DNA of 64,000 nucleotides, taken from the NCBI RefSeq assembly GCF_001425055.1, contig NZ_LMDK01000018.1:372001-436000 (forward strand). The letters run 5' to 3'. This document shows positions 1-9,187 of the stretch, in pieces. Origin of the DNA: Pelomonas sp. Root1237 (GTDB lineage Bacteria > Pseudomonadota > Gammaproteobacteria > Burkholderiales > Burkholderiaceae_C). Positions within the stretch are counted from its first letter, which is position 1. Each line of letters opens with the position of its first letter. A program made the translations under genes and the position numbers. The notes under the pieces are model-generated. The model had not been told where the DNA came from. It made no database searches and was given only the letters and a program-made list of their open reading frames with translations.

Positions 1-1065
1 CTGCAGCCGCCACAGCAGGTTGGTCGGCGAGTCAGCGAACGCCAGGCCTTCCTCTCGGGTGATGGTGCCTTCGGTGATGAGCTTGGCGAAATGCTCTTCG
101 TAGGTCTGCGAACCCTCGGCGATGGACTTTTCCATCGCCTCCTTCACGCCGGCGAAATCGCCCTGCTCGATGAGCTCGGACGTCAGCTTGGTATTGAAAA
201 GGATCTCGACGACGGGCACGCGCCCGCCCGTCGTGGCGCGCACGAGGCGCTGCGACACGATGGCCTTGAGGCCAGCCGCCAGGTCGTTCAGCAGCGCCGG
301 GCGGGACTCGGGCGTATAGAACGACAGGATGCGGTTCAGCGCGTGGTAGGTGTTGTTGCCGTGCAGCGTGGCCAGCACCAGGTGGCCGGACAGTGCATAG
401 CTGATGGCCGCCGTCATGGTGTCGCGGTCGCGGATTTCGCCGATCAGGATGCAGTCGGGTGCTTGGCGCAGCGCGTTCTTCAGCGCGATCTGCAGCGACG
501 CCGTGTCGCGGCCGATCTCGCGCTGGTTGACGACCGAGCGCTTGTTGCTGAACAGGTATTCGATCGGGTCCTCGATGGTGAGGATGTGCCCGGTCATCGT
601 CTGGTTGCGCATCTCCAGCATGGAGGCCAGCGTGGTGCTCTTGCCGGTGCCGGTGGCGCCCACCATCAGGATGAGGCCGCGCTTTTCCTTGATCATCGTG
701 CCCAGCACGCCCGGTAGCTGCAGGCTCTCCAGCGTCGGGATGTCGTGCGGGATGTGGCGGAACACGCCCGCGATCGAGCCGCGCTGGCGAAAGCCCGACA
801 ACCGGAAGCTCCCCACGCCACGCACCGACACCGCCATGTTCAGCTCGCCGGTGTTGTCCAGTTCGGCCAGCGATGCCGGGTCGATGACCTCGGCGATGAG
901 CTGGCGCGGCTGGGGCGGCGTCAGCAGCTGGTCTGACAGCTGCACGGTCTGGCCATTGATCCGGATCAGCACCGGCATGTTGGCTGACAGATAGCAGTCC
1001 GAAGCACCCTTGTCGGCCATCAGCCGCAGGATGCGTTCCATGTTGCCGGCGCCGGGGCTGCTCAT
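1..1065 (-). CDS. pilU: PilT/PilU-family twitching motility ATPase, cut by the left edge
   Basis: Hexameric ATPase expected to power type IV pilus retraction at the inner membrane. The frame is open for 355 codons from the ATG at 1065 to the first base of the window, with no stop, so the 3' end is missing. The N-terminus matches the PilU type (MERILRLMADKGASD). A Walker A GATGTGKST lies at residues 136-144, followed by the ASP-box/Walker B region (ILTIEDPIEY, then ILIGEIRDRDTM) and the His box LVLATLHGNN. It starts 2 nt after the dapD stop and so is probably translated from the same mRNA. No pilT is seen in the window. Family is certain; PilU rather than PilT rests on the N-terminal wording and length. 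Confidence 0.9.
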   Translation of the reverse strand, partial: MSSPGAGNMERILRLMADKGASDCYLSANMPVLIRINGQTVQLSDQLLTPPQPRQLIAEVIDPASLAELDNTGELNMAVSVRGVGSFRLSGFRQRGSIAGVFRHIPHDIPTLESLQLPGVLGTMIKEKRGLILMVGATGTGKSTTLASMLEMRNQTMTGHILTIEDPIEYLFSNKRSVVNQREIGRDTASLQIALKNALRQAPDCILIGEIRDRDTMTAAISYALSGHLVLATLHGNNTYHALNRILSFYTPESRPALLNDLAAGLKAIVSQRLVRATTGGRVPVVEILFNTKLTSELIEQGDFAGVKEAMEKSIAEGSQTYEEHFAKLITEGTITREEGLAFADSPTNLLWRLQ

Positions 1066-1067
1066 GA

Positions 1068-1892
1068 TCAGGCCCGCAGCAGTTCGTTGATGCTGGTCTT
1101 GGAGCGCGTTTGCGCGTCGACCCGCTTGACGATGATGGCCGCGTACAGCGAGTAGCGGCCGCCATCCTTGGGCAGGCTGCCCGAGATGACGACGGAGCCG
1201 GCCGGGATGCGGCCGTAGCTGACGGTGTCGGTGGCGCGGTCGTAGATCGGCGTGCTTTGGCCGATGTAGACGCCCATCGAGATCACCGAGTTCTCCTCGA
1301 CGATGACGCCTTCGACGACCTCGGAGCGGGCACCGATGAAGCAGTTGTCCTCGATGATGGTCGGGTTGGCCTGCAGCGGCTCCAGCACGCCGCCGATGCC
1401 GACGCCGCCGCTCAGGTGCACGTTCTTGCCGATCTGCGCACAGGAGCCGACGGTGGCCCAGGTATCGACCATGGCGCCTTCATCCACGTAGGCGCCGATG
1501 TTCACGTAGCTGGGCATCAGCACGACATTCTTTGCCTGGAAACTGCCGCGGCGCGCGACGGCCGGGGGCACGATGCGCACGCCGCTGGCGCGCAGCTGCT
1601 CGTCGCTCCAGCCCGCGTACTTGGTGGGCACCTTGTCGAAGAAGGTCAACTCCTTGTCGCCCATGATGCGGTTGTCGTTCAGCCGGAAGGACAGCAGGAC
1701 CGCCTTCTTGACCCACTGGTGCACCGTCCACTGGCCGACGCTTTCGCGGGTGGCCACGCGCAGGCGGCCGGCGTCCATCTCGGCGATGACGTGCTCGACG
1801 GCCTGGCGCAACTCGGGCGCGTTGGTGGGATCCAGCGCCGCGCGGTTGTCCCAGGCGAGGTCGATCAGGCTTTGCAGTTCAGCGGTGTTCAT
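1068..1892 (-). CDS. dapD: 2,3,4,5-tetrahydropyridine-2,6-dicarboxylate N-succinyltransferase
   Basis: Succinylates tetrahydrodipicolinate in the succinylase branch of diaminopimelate/lysine biosynthesis, cytoplasmic. The protein is 274 residues, the usual DapD length. It has a helical N-terminal domain followed by hexapeptide repeats of a left-handed beta-helix ([45 protein letters not shown]). The start at 1892 (MNTAELQ) is preferred over an in-frame upstream ATG because it gives the family N-terminus and a 4-nt ATGA overlap with the dapC stop. It lies between dapC and pilU on one transcript. Confidence 0.96.
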   Translation of the reverse strand: MNTAELQSLIDLAWDNRAALDPTNAPELRQAVEHVIAEMDAGRLRVATRESVGQWTVHQWVKKAVLLSFRLNDNRIMGDKELTFFDKVPTKYAGWSDEQLRASGVRIVPPAVARRGSFQAKNVVLMPSYVNIGAYVDEGAMVDTWATVGSCAQIGKNVHLSGGVGIGGVLEPLQANPTIIEDNCFIGARSEVVEGVIVEENSVISMGVYIGQSTPIYDRATDTVSYGRIPAGSVVISGSLPKDGGRYSLYAAIIVKRVDAQTRSKTSINELLRA

Positions 1893-3094
1893 GGGAGAGA
1901 TTTCGTGAAGGAGACGATGCGGCGGGCGGCTTCGAGGCATTCGGCCTCGTCGGCCACGAGAGCCAGGCGGATGCGCCCGGCGCCAGGGTTGCTGCCATTG
2001 GCTTCGCGCGCCAGCAGGCTGCCCGGCAGGACGGCGAGATTGTATTGAGCGAGCAGCTCCTGGGCGAAGCGCACGTCGTTACCGCCTGGAACAGCCGCCC
2101 AGAGGTAGAAGCCGGCGTCGGGCAGGGCCACGTCCAGAACGTCAGCCAGCAGGGGCGTGACTTCGGCGAACTTGTGGCGGTAGCGGGCCCGGTTTTCGAC
2201 CACATGGGCCTCGTCGCCCCAGGCCGCGATGCTGGCCGCCTGCACGATGGGGCTCATGGCGCTGCCGTGATAGGTGCGGTAGAGCAGGAACTTCTTCAGC
2301 AGGGCCGCGTCGCCGGCCACGAAACCCGAGCGCAGGCCCGGTACGTTGGAGCGCTTGGACAGGGACGTGAAGGCGATCAGGTTGCGGAAGTCGGGGCGGC
2401 CCAGCCTGGCAGCGGCCTCAAGGCCTCCCAGGGGCGCCTCGTCACGGAAATAGATCTCCGAATAGCACTCGTCCGACGCGATGACGAAGCCGTGGCGATC
2501 GCTCAATTCGAACAGGGCCTGCCATTCCGACAGCGGCATCACCGCGCCGCTCGGGTTGCCCGGCGAGCAGACATAGAGCAGCTGGGTGCGCGCCCAGGTC
2601 GCGTCATCGATCTGGCGCCAGTCGACGGCGAAGTTGCGCGTCGGATCGGAATTGGCGTAGGCCACCTCGGCACCGGCCAGCAACGCGGCCCCTTCGTAGA
2701 TTTGATAGAAGGGATTGGGGCAGACGACGGTGGCGCCGGGTCGGCTCGAGTCGACGACGGTCTGGGCGATGGCAAACAGCGCCTCGCGGGAGCCATTGAC
2801 GGGCAGAACCTGCGTGGCCGGGTCCAGCGTCAAACCGTAGCGACGCGCGATCCAGCCAACGATGGCCTCGCGCAGGGCCGGCGTGCCGGCAGTGGCCGGG
2901 TAGCCCGCCAGGCTCTTCATCGAGTTGCTGATGGCCTCCGCGATCAGGGCCGGTGCGGCATGGCGCGGTTCGCCGATGCCCAGCGAGATGGGCGCGAGGT
3001 CGGGATTGGGCGTGATGCCGGCGGTCAGCTCGCGCAGGCGCTCGAAAGGATAGGGGTGCAGCCGGTCGAGCCGCGGATTGACGGGAAAACTCAT
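1889..3094 (-). CDS. dapC: succinyldiaminopimelate transaminase
   Basis: PLP-dependent class I/II aminotransferase that makes N-succinyl-diaminopimelate in lysine and peptidoglycan-precursor synthesis. It has 401 residues from the [20 protein letters not shown] start. Fold-type I landmarks are visible: [31 protein letters not shown], and the PLP-lysine region [15 protein letters not shown]. The stop overlaps the dapD start by four bases, so the two enzymes are translationally coupled. The first gene of the operon begins 23-47 nt from a divergent solute-binding protein gene, so the promoters must be very compact. The pairing with dapD makes DapC more likely than a generic aminotransferase. Confidence 0.93.
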   Translation of the reverse strand: MSFPVNPRLDRLHPYPFERLRELTAGITPNPDLAPISLGIGEPRHAAPALIAEAISNSMKSLAGYPATAGTPALREAIVGWIARRYGLTLDPATQVLPVNGSREALFAIAQTVVDSSRPGATVVCPNPFYQIYEGAALLAGAEVAYANSDPTRNFAVDWRQIDDATWARTQLLYVCSPGNPSGAVMPLSEWQALFELSDRHGFVIASDECYSEIYFRDEAPLGGLEAAARLGRPDFRNLIAFTSLSKRSNVPGLRSGFVAGDAALLKKFLLYRTYHGSAMSPIVQAASIAAWGDEAHVVENRARYRHKFAEVTPLLADVLDVALPDAGFYLWAAVPGGNDVRFAQELLAQYNLAVLPGSLLAREANGSNPGAGRIRLALVADEAECLEAARRIVSFTKSLP

Positions 3095-3141
3095 GCAGGC
3101 ATGATAGGGCGCGGCCCGTGATCTGCAGCCTGGGGAGGCAT

Positions 3142-3924
3142 GTGACGAAACGCTGTTGGCTGATCTGCGCGCTGCTTGCCGCAAATGGCGCAGCCCTGGG
3201 CCAGGCAGCCTGCCAGAAGGTCGTCGTGACGGCCGATCCCGAGTACCCGCCCTATGCCTGGTATGACGGCCAGACGCTGCGGGGCGCCAGCGTCGATGTG
3301 GTGCTGGCCGTGCTGCAAGCGATCAAGCTGCCCTATGAACTGCGCTATGTCGGGCCGTTCGTGCGCGTGCTGCAGAACGCGCGCGTCGGCGAGGTGGATA
3401 TCGTCACCGAACTCAAGCGCAATGCCGAGCGCGAGCAATACCTGGCCTTCGCCGACACGCCCATCTTCACCAACCCTTCGTCGGTGTTTGTGCGAGCCGG
3501 GCAAAACCTGAAGTTCACCAAACGCGAAGACCTGCGCGGGTTGCGCGGCGGCGTCACGCATGGCACGCGGTTCGGTGACGGGCTGGACGAGTACATCGAG
3601 GCCAATCTCAATGTCGAGGCAGGGCCGGGCATCAAGGAGAACTTCCTGAAGCTCGACGCCGGCCGCATCGACTACTTCATTTCGCCACATTACCCGGCAC
3701 TGTCCCATCTGATCACCAGCGGCAACGAGGGCAAGTACGTTGCGCTCAAGCCCTATGCGGCTGAGGCGCTGAACTATGTGGGCTGGTCACGCCGAAGCGC
3801 CTGCCTGGGGCGGCTGCAGGAGTTCGATGCCATGCTCAAGCGCTATCTGTCCACCTTGAACGCCGGCCGCATCGTCGATGACAACCAGGACGCGTGGCGG
3901 CGCAACCCCATCATGAAACGCTGA
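3142..3924 (+). CDS. periplasmic amino-acid-type solute-binding protein (SBP_bac_3)
   Basis: Predicted secreted ligand-binding protein of the family 3 type. The first ~22 residues form a signal peptide (positive TKR, hydrophobic LICALLAANGAAL, GQA), followed by the typical opening VVVTADPEYPPYAWYDGQTLRGASVDVV. I place the start at the GTG at 3142 because GGGAGG lies just upstream at 3133-3138 and it gives a clean signal peptide; an in-frame GTG at 3118 is an alternative. No ABC permease or ATPase gene is adjacent, so it may be a stand-alone binding protein or use a remote transporter. The ligand cannot be told from sequence. The gene ends immediately before the convergent queF stop, with no spacer. 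Confidence 0.82.
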   Translation: MTKRCWLICALLAANGAALGQAACQKVVVTADPEYPPYAWYDGQTLRGASVDVVLAVLQAIKLPYELRYVGPFVRVLQNARVGEVDIVTELKRNAEREQYLAFADTPIFTNPSSVFVRAGQNLKFTKREDLRGLRGGVTHGTRFGDGLDEYIEANLNVEAGPGIKENFLKLDAGRIDYFISPHYPALSHLITSGNEGKYVALKPYAAEALNYVGWSRRSACLGRLQEFDAMLKRYLSTLNAGRIVDDNQDAWRRNPIMKR

Positions 3925-4416
3925 TCAGCCCAGCATCCCCGACTCAAACCCATGGGCCGGCAGGTCCACGCGCTGCGCGGGCGTCCAGCCGGGCTTGCGG
4001 TGCTCGGCCACCACGTTGGTGTAGATGCCGCCGCGCACATACCACTTGGCCGTGATGCGGATGAAACGCGGGTCGGTGACCTTGATGATGTCGTCGAGGA
4101 TGGTGTTGGTGACCTTCTCGTGGAAGGCGCCCTCGTTGCGGTAGCTCCAGAAGTACATCTTCAGGCTCTTGAGCTCCACGCAGAGTTCGTCCGCAATCAT
4201 GTCGATCGTGAAGTGGGCGAAATCGGGCTGGCCGGTCAGCGGGCAATGGCAGGTGAACTCGGGCACCTGGAACTGGATGACGTAGTCGCGTTCCGGGTTC
4301 GGATTCGGAAAGACCAGGATGTCCTTGCTGGGCTTGGTGGGCGGGTTCTTGGGCACCTCGCGCATCTTGGGTTTCTTCTTGGCGGCGGGGGCGGAGGCGG
4401 ACTTCTTGGTAGCCAT
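3925..4416 (-). CDS. queF: NADPH-dependent 7-cyano-7-deazaguanine reductase (preQ0 reductase)
   Basis: Reduces the nitrile of preQ0 to preQ1 in queuosine biosynthesis. The 163-residue length fits the short, single-domain QueF type. The active-site region [13 protein letters not shown] aligns the catalytic cysteine with C58 and the catalytic aspartate with D65; the QueF motif follows as [18 protein letters not shown] lysine/alanine-rich N-terminal extension of about 20 residues ([14 protein letters not shown]) precedes the domain. The gene is alone on its strand between a convergent gene and divergent smc. No other queuosine genes are in the window. Confidence 0.93.
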   Translation of the reverse strand: MATKKSASAPAAKKKPKMREVPKNPPTKPSKDILVFPNPNPERDYVIQFQVPEFTCHCPLTGQPDFAHFTIDMIADELCVELKSLKMYFWSYRNEGAFHEKVTNTILDDIIKVTDPRFIRITAKWYVRGGIYTNVVAEHRKPGWTPAQRVDLPAHGFESGMLG

Positions 4417-4445
4417 GATGCAGGGTCAATCAGAGAGGGTGCGAA

Positions 4446-4493
4446 TGCTATCATCCGACCCCGTTGAAGCGCCCCTGAAAGGCGCTTTTCTTT
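4446..4493 (+). promoter_or_regulatory. candidate smc promoter and leader hairpin with U-tract
   Basis: An extended -10 like element TGCTATCAT lies at 4446-4454. About 12 bases further, AAGCGCC (4467-4473) pairs with GGCGCTT (4481-4487) around a 7-nt loop and is followed by TTCTTT, the form of a rho-independent terminator read toward smc. No plus-strand gene ends just upstream except the solute-binding protein more than 500 nt away across antisense queF. The hairpin could therefore terminate that readthrough or act as an attenuator in the smc leader. No good -35 box was found. Confidence 0.35.
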
Positions 4494-4523
4494 AGCCAAA
4501 TCAAGGGCTTACGCGCAAGCTTC

Positions 4524-7500
4524 ATGCGGCTGAACTCGATCAAGCTGGCCGGCTTCAAATCCTTTGCTGAACCCACGACCTTCCAGTTGCCCGGGCAACT
4601 TGTCGGCGTCGTCGGGCCCAATGGCTGCGGCAAGTCCAACATCATGGACGCGGTGCGCTGGGTGCTCGGAGAGAGCAAGGCGAGTGAGTTGCGTGGCGAG
4701 TCCATGCAGGACGTCATCTTCAACGGCTCGGGCAACCGCAAGCCCGCGGGGCGCTCCAGCGTGGAGCTGGTGTTCGACAACCAATCCGCCCGCGCCGGCG
4801 GCCCGTGGAACCAGTTCACCGAGATCGCCGTCAAGCGCGTGCTGACGCGTGACGGCACCAGCAGCTACTTCATCAACAACCAGCCGGTGCGCCGCCGCGA
4901 CGTGCAGGACGTCTTCCTGGGCACGGGCCTGGGGCCGCGCGCCTACGCCATCATCGGCCAGGGCACCATCTCGCGCATCATCGAGAGCAAGCCGGAAGAG
5001 CTGCGCCTGTTCCTGGAAGAAGCGGCCGGCGTGTCCAAGTACAAGGAACGCCGCCGCGAGACCGAGAACCGGCTCAAGGACACCCGCGAGAACCTGACCC
5101 GCGTCGACGACATCCTGCGCGAGCTGAACGCGAATCTGGAGAAGCTGGAACGCCAGGCCGAGGTCGCGGCGAGCTATCGCAGCCTGCAGGACAGCGGCAC
5201 GCTGAAGCTGCATCAACTGTGGTTCCTGAAGCTGCGCGACGCCGGCAACGAGGCGACGCGCGTCAAGGCGGCACACGCCGAGGCGCTGAATGCGCTGGAG
5301 TCGCGCACTGCCGAGCTGCGCGCCGTCGAGGCCACGCTGGAAGAAGTTCGCCAGGCCCACTACGCGGCGGGCGACGAGTTGCACGCGTCACAAGGCCGCT
5401 ACGCCGAGGCCCAGCTCGAAGTGAGCCGGCTGGAAGAGCGCATCCGCTTTGTCGTCGAGAGCCGCAACCGCGCGCAAGCCCGCCTGACCGAGTTGCACAC
5501 GCAGGACGGCCAGTGGCGCGAGCGCGTCGAACAGGCCAAGGCCGAGCTGGAAGGCATTGCCGAGCAGATTGCCGGCGCCGACGAACAGAGCGAGATCCTG
5601 GCCGCCCAGGCCGAGGAGCAGCAGGCCCAGCTGCCGCAGAGCGAGGACGCCGTGCGTGCCGCCCAGGCCCGAGCCAACGAGCAGCGTGCCCTGGTCGCCC
5701 AGGTGCAGCAGCAGATCCAGGTGCTGGCGGCCGAGAGCCGCAGCGTGGACGAGCAGGCGAGGGCGCTGCGCCAGCGCGAGGACAAGCTGACGGCCGAGTC
5801 GCGCGCCCTCGGTGCGCCCGATCACGAGGCGCTGGAAGCCCTGCGGGAGCGCAGCGCAGCGGCCGACGAGGCGCGCGATCTGTCCGACGCTCGCCTGCAG
5901 GAATTGGCCGAGCAGGTGCCGCAACTCGAAGAGCAGCGCCGCAACGCCCAGCAGGACACCAACGCCCAGCTCGCCCGGCAGTCCGACCTGACCGCTCGGC
6001 TCGAAGCGCTAAAGGCCCTGCAGGAGAAGGTGCAGACCGAGGGCAAGCTCAAGCCCTGGCTGGCCAAGCATGGCCTTGATGGCTTGCAAGGCCTGTGGAC
6101 CAAGCTGCACATCGCCCAGGGTTGGGAGAACGCGCTGGAAGCCGCGCTGCGCGAGCGCATGGGCGCCTTGAGCGTCGGCCGGCTGGACACGGTGCGTGCC
6201 TTCGAGGCCGACTCGCCGCCAGCTCGCCTGGCTTTTTATTCGACGCCGAGCGGCTCCATCGCCAACACGCACGAGACGCTGCCCAAGCTCAGCGAGTTGC
6301 TGCGCCTGAACGACGCGGGCCTGTCCGCGCTGCTGAATGACTGGCTGGAAGGCGTCTACACCGCGCCGACGCTCGATGACGCGCTGGCCGCGCGCGGCAA
6401 GCTGACGCACGGCGAGCTGATCCTGACGCCGGCCGGCCACGCCGTTGGCCAGTTTTCGGTCACCTTCTACGCGCCCGACTCCGAGCAGGCCGGCCTGCTG
6501 GCACGCGCCCAGGAGATCGAGCAGCTGACGACGGCCCAGCGCGCCCAGAACCTGATCGCCGACGAGGCTCGCCTGTCGCTGAGCCGCATCGAGCACCAGT
6601 TCAACGACGCCAATGGACGGTTGACGACGCTGCGCCGCGAGGCCAGTGAGGCGCAGACCCGCGCCCACCAGATCCACGTCGAGCTGCTGCGCCTCTCCCA
6701 ACAGGCCGAAGCCAGCCAGCAGCGCCGCAGCGTGCTGGATGCCGAGTTGGCCGAGATCGCCGCCCAGCAGGAAGGCCTGCAGGAGCGCCGCGCCGTCGGC
6801 GAGGCCCGCTTCGAGGAACTGGACATCCAGCTCGGCGACGCGCAGCAGCGCCACGCGGAGCTCGAAGACGGCACCATCGCCGCCGAGCGCAAGCTGGCTG
6901 ATGCGCGCGAGCAATTGCGCGCGCTGGAGCGCCGCTCTCAGGAAGCGCGCTTCGCAACCCAGACGCTGGCTGCCCGCCGCGGCGAGCTGCAGCGTGGCAT
7001 CGAAACTGCAGAGGCGCAGATCGCCACCGTCGCAACCTCGGCCGCCAGCCTGCAAGGCGAGTTGGACACGCTGAACGACGCCGCGGCGCAAGCCGGGCTG
7101 CAGGACGCGCTGGCCGTCAAGGTCGAACGCGAGCAGGCCTTGGCCGCCGTGCGCACCAACTACGACGATCTGAGCTTGCGCCTGCGCAAGGCCGACGAGC
7201 AGCGCATGGGTTTCGAGCGCAGCCTGGACCCGCTGCGCGAGGCCATCACCAAGCTGCAGCTCGAGGAGCAGGCCGCCCAGCTCGGCGGTGCGCAGTACCG
7301 CGAGCAACTCGAAGCGGCGGCCGTCGACCTGGAAGTGCTGGCCAAGTCCATCGAAGACGGCGTCGTCAAGCTCTACGGCCTGCAGGGCGAGATCGATCGC
7401 ATCAACCGCGAGATCGCGGCCCTGGGCGCCGTCAACCTCGCCGCACTCGACGAGCTGACCACGGCCCGCGAGCGCAAGACCTTCCTCGACTCGCAGTGCG

Positions 7501-8039
7501 CCGACCTGAACTCGGCCATCAAGACGCTGGAAGACGCGATCCACAAGATCGACCTGGAGACGCGCGACCTGCTGGGCTCGACCTTCAACCAGGTCAACGA
7601 CCACTTCGGCCGCATGTTCCCCGAGCTGTTCGGTGGCGGCGAGGCGCGCCTCGTGATGACGGGCGACGAGATCCTGGACGCCGGCGTGCAGGTCCTGGCC
7701 CAGCCGCCGGGCAAGAAGAACAGCACCATCCACCTGCTGTCGGGCGGCGAAAAGGCGCTGACGGCCATCGCGCTGGTGTTCGCGATCTTCCAGCTCAACC
7801 CGGCGCCCTTCTGCCTGCTGGACGAAGTGGACGCACCGCTGGACGACGCCAACACCGAGCGTTATGCGCGCCTCGTCACCAAGATGAGTGCGGGCACGCA
7901 ATTCCTCTTCATCTCGCACAACAAGATTGCGATGGAAATGGCTGAACAACTGATTGGCGTGACCATGCAGGAGCAGGGTGTGTCGCGCATCGTGGCCGTC
8001 GACATGGACAAAGCCCTGGCGATGGCGGAGGCGGCATGA
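4524..8039 (+). CDS. smc: chromosome segregation protein SMC
   Basis: Structural maintenance of chromosomes ATPase that organises and compacts DNA with ScpA/ScpB. It has 1171 residues. The N-terminal Walker A GPNGCGKSN is at residues 31-39. Long coiled coils rich in Ala/Glu/Gln/Arg flank a hinge near residues 510-660. The C-terminal half carries the ABC signature LLSGGEKALTAIALVFAIF and Walker B region CLLDEVDAPLDDANTERY. The ATG at 4524 gives the family start MRLNSIKLAGFKSF. The stop overlaps the downstream zipA-like start by four bases (ATGA), so the two are co-translated. The repeats give very long shadow frames on the opposite strand that are not genes. Confidence 0.97.
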   Translation: MRLNSIKLAGFKSFAEPTTFQLPGQLVGVVGPNGCGKSNIMDAVRWVLGESKASELRGESMQDVIFNGSGNRKPAGRSSVELVFDNQSARAGGPWNQFTEIAVKRVLTRDGTSSYFINNQPVRRRDVQDVFLGTGLGPRAYAIIGQGTISRIIESKPEELRLFLEEAAGVSKYKERRRETENRLKDTRENLTRVDDILRELNANLEKLERQAEVAASYRSLQDSGTLKLHQLWFLKLRDAGNEATRVKAAHAEALNALESRTAELRAVEATLEEVRQAHYAAGDELHASQGRYAEAQLEVSRLEERIRFVVESRNRAQARLTELHTQDGQWRERVEQAKAELEGIAEQIAGADEQSEILAAQAEEQQAQLPQSEDAVRAAQARANEQRALVAQVQQQIQVLAAESRSVDEQARALRQREDKLTAESRALGAPDHEALEALRERSAAADEARDLSDARLQELAEQVPQLEEQRRNAQQDTNAQLARQSDLTARLEALKALQEKVQTEGKLKPWLAKHGLDGLQGLWTKLHIAQGWENALEAALRERMGALSVGRLDTVRAFEADSPPARLAFYSTPSGSIANTHETLPKLSELLRLNDAGLSALLNDWLEGVYTAPTLDDALAARGKLTHGELILTPAGHAVGQFSVTFYAPDSEQAGLLARAQEIEQLTTAQRAQNLIADEARLSLSRIEHQFNDANGRLTTLRREASEAQTRAHQIHVELLRLSQQAEASQQRRSVLDAELAEIAAQQEGLQERRAVGEARFEELDIQLGDAQQRHAELEDGTIAAERKLADAREQLRALERRSQEARFATQTLAARRGELQRGIETAEAQIATVATSAASLQGELDTLNDAAAQAGLQDALAVKVEREQALAAVRTNYDDLSLRLRKADEQRMGFERSLDPLREAITKLQLEEQAAQLGGAQYREQLEAAAVDLEVLAKSIEDGVVKLYGLQGEIDRINREIAALGAVNLAALDELTTARERKTFLDSQCADLNSAIKTLEDAIHKIDLETRDLLGSTFNQVNDHFGRMFPELFGGGEARLVMTGDEILDAGVQVLAQPPGKKNSTIHLLSGGEKALTAIALVFAIFQLNPAPFCLLDEVDAPLDDANTERYARLVTKMSAGTQFLFISHNKIAMEMAEQLIGVTMQEQGVSRIVAVDMDKALAMAEAA

Positions 8040-9082
8040 ACGTTTCGTTGACCGAACTTCTGGCCATCACGGGTGGCGTGGTGCTGATCGGCGTCATCGC
8101 CCAGGGCGCCTGGGCCGCCCGCAAGGCGGGACCGAAGCGCGCGGTGCCGTCGTTGGAGGAGCCGCATTTCGACGCGCCGCCCGTGACGGCGGAGGCGACT
8201 GCCGAGGCCGAGGCGCTGGAAGCGACGCTGCCCGCCGTGGCCCGCCCGCTGCGCCGGCCGTCGGCGCGGATCGACGCGCTGATTGACGCCATCGCGACCA
8301 TCACCGTCGAGGCTCCCATCTCTGGCGAAATGGCCCTGCAGCACCAGCCCGGCAGCCGCCGCGCCGGCACCAAGCCGCTGCAAATCGAAGGTCTGAATGC
8401 CGCAACCGGCGACTGGGAACTGCCCGCGCCCGGCCAGCGCTACAGCGAATTCCAGGCCGGGCTGAAGATGGCCAACCGCAGCGGCGCCCTCAACGAGATC
8501 GAGTACTCGGAGTTCGTGCAGAAGATCCAGGCCTTTGCCGACGGCGTTGGCGGCTTCGTGCAGTTCCCCGACATGCTGGACGTCGTCGCCCGCGCCCGCG
8601 AGCTGGATCAGTTCGCGGCCAGCCATGACGCCCAGCTTGCCCTGCTGCTGCGTGCCAAGGCCGCGGCCTGGACGCCAGGCTTTGTGCAGCAGGCCGCGGG
8701 TCGCCACGGCTTCGTCGCCGGTGCGCTGCCAGGCCGCCTCGTCATGCCGTCGGCAGAAGAGGGCGCGCCGCCGGTGCTGACGCTGCAGTTCGATGCCCAG
8801 GCTGCGCTGGCTGAAGACCCCGAAGCCCTGTCGCTGCGCGAGCTGACGCTGGCGCTGGACGTGCCGCAGACGTCGGCCGATCAGGAGCCGTTCGCGCTCT
8901 GGCAGGAGTCGGCCCGCGCACTGGCCCGCGATCTGGAGGCCGAGGTTTGCGACGACCGTGGCCAGGTGCTGGGCCTGCATGCCTTCGCGTCCATCGACGT
9001 TGAGCTGAAGAAACTCTACGAAGCTTTGGCGGAGCGTGATCTGGCCGCCGGCTCGCCTGCCGCACGAAGGCTGTTCAGCTGA
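8036..9082 (+). CDS. zipA: ZipA-like cell division protein, FtsZ-binding C-terminal domain
   Basis: Predicted inner-membrane division protein. One N-terminal membrane segment (LLAITGGVVLIGVIAQGAWA, about residues 8-27) is followed by a variable Ala/Glu/Pro-rich linker and a C-terminal globular domain of about 190 residues that fits the ZipA C-terminal fold (NRSGALNEIEYSEFVQKIQ, FVQFPDMLDVVARARELD). The assignment leans on synteny: in many beta- and gammaproteobacteria zipA lies between smc and ligA. Here it follows smc with a 4-nt overlap and ligA is on the same strand about 7 kb further on. Similarity to E. coli ZipA is probably low, so ZipA-like is the safer name. Confidence 0.75.
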   Translation: MNVSLTELLAITGGVVLIGVIAQGAWAARKAGPKRAVPSLEEPHFDAPPVTAEATAEAEALEATLPAVARPLRRPSARIDALIDAIATITVEAPISGEMALQHQPGSRRAGTKPLQIEGLNAATGDWELPAPGQRYSEFQAGLKMANRSGALNEIEYSEFVQKIQAFADGVGGFVQFPDMLDVVARARELDQFAASHDAQLALLLRAKAAAWTPGFVQQAAGRHGFVAGALPGRLVMPSAEEGAPPVLTLQFDAQAALAEDPEALSLRELTLALDVPQTSADQEPFALWQESARALARDLEAEVCDDRGQVLGLHAFASIDVELKKLYEALAERDLAAGSPAARRLFS

Positions 9083-9187
9083 TCGCGTGACATTGGCCGC
9101 GCAAACGCCGCGGTCTGACTGACAACCGACGGGGCGGCGGGAGGCAAAGCTTCTAAAGTCTGCGCGTTACACGGCCCTTCAAGCCTG

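Noticed and set aside
32..1165. Long minus-strand frame rich in His, Arg and Pro over pilU
   Set aside because: It is a +1 shadow of the true pilU frame, which is open to the window edge and shows all PilT/PilU motifs.
6009..7949. 646-codon open frame opposite smc
   Set aside because: Shadow of the Ala/Glu/Gln-rich coiled coil; composition is Leu/Gly/Arg/Val repeats with no domain.
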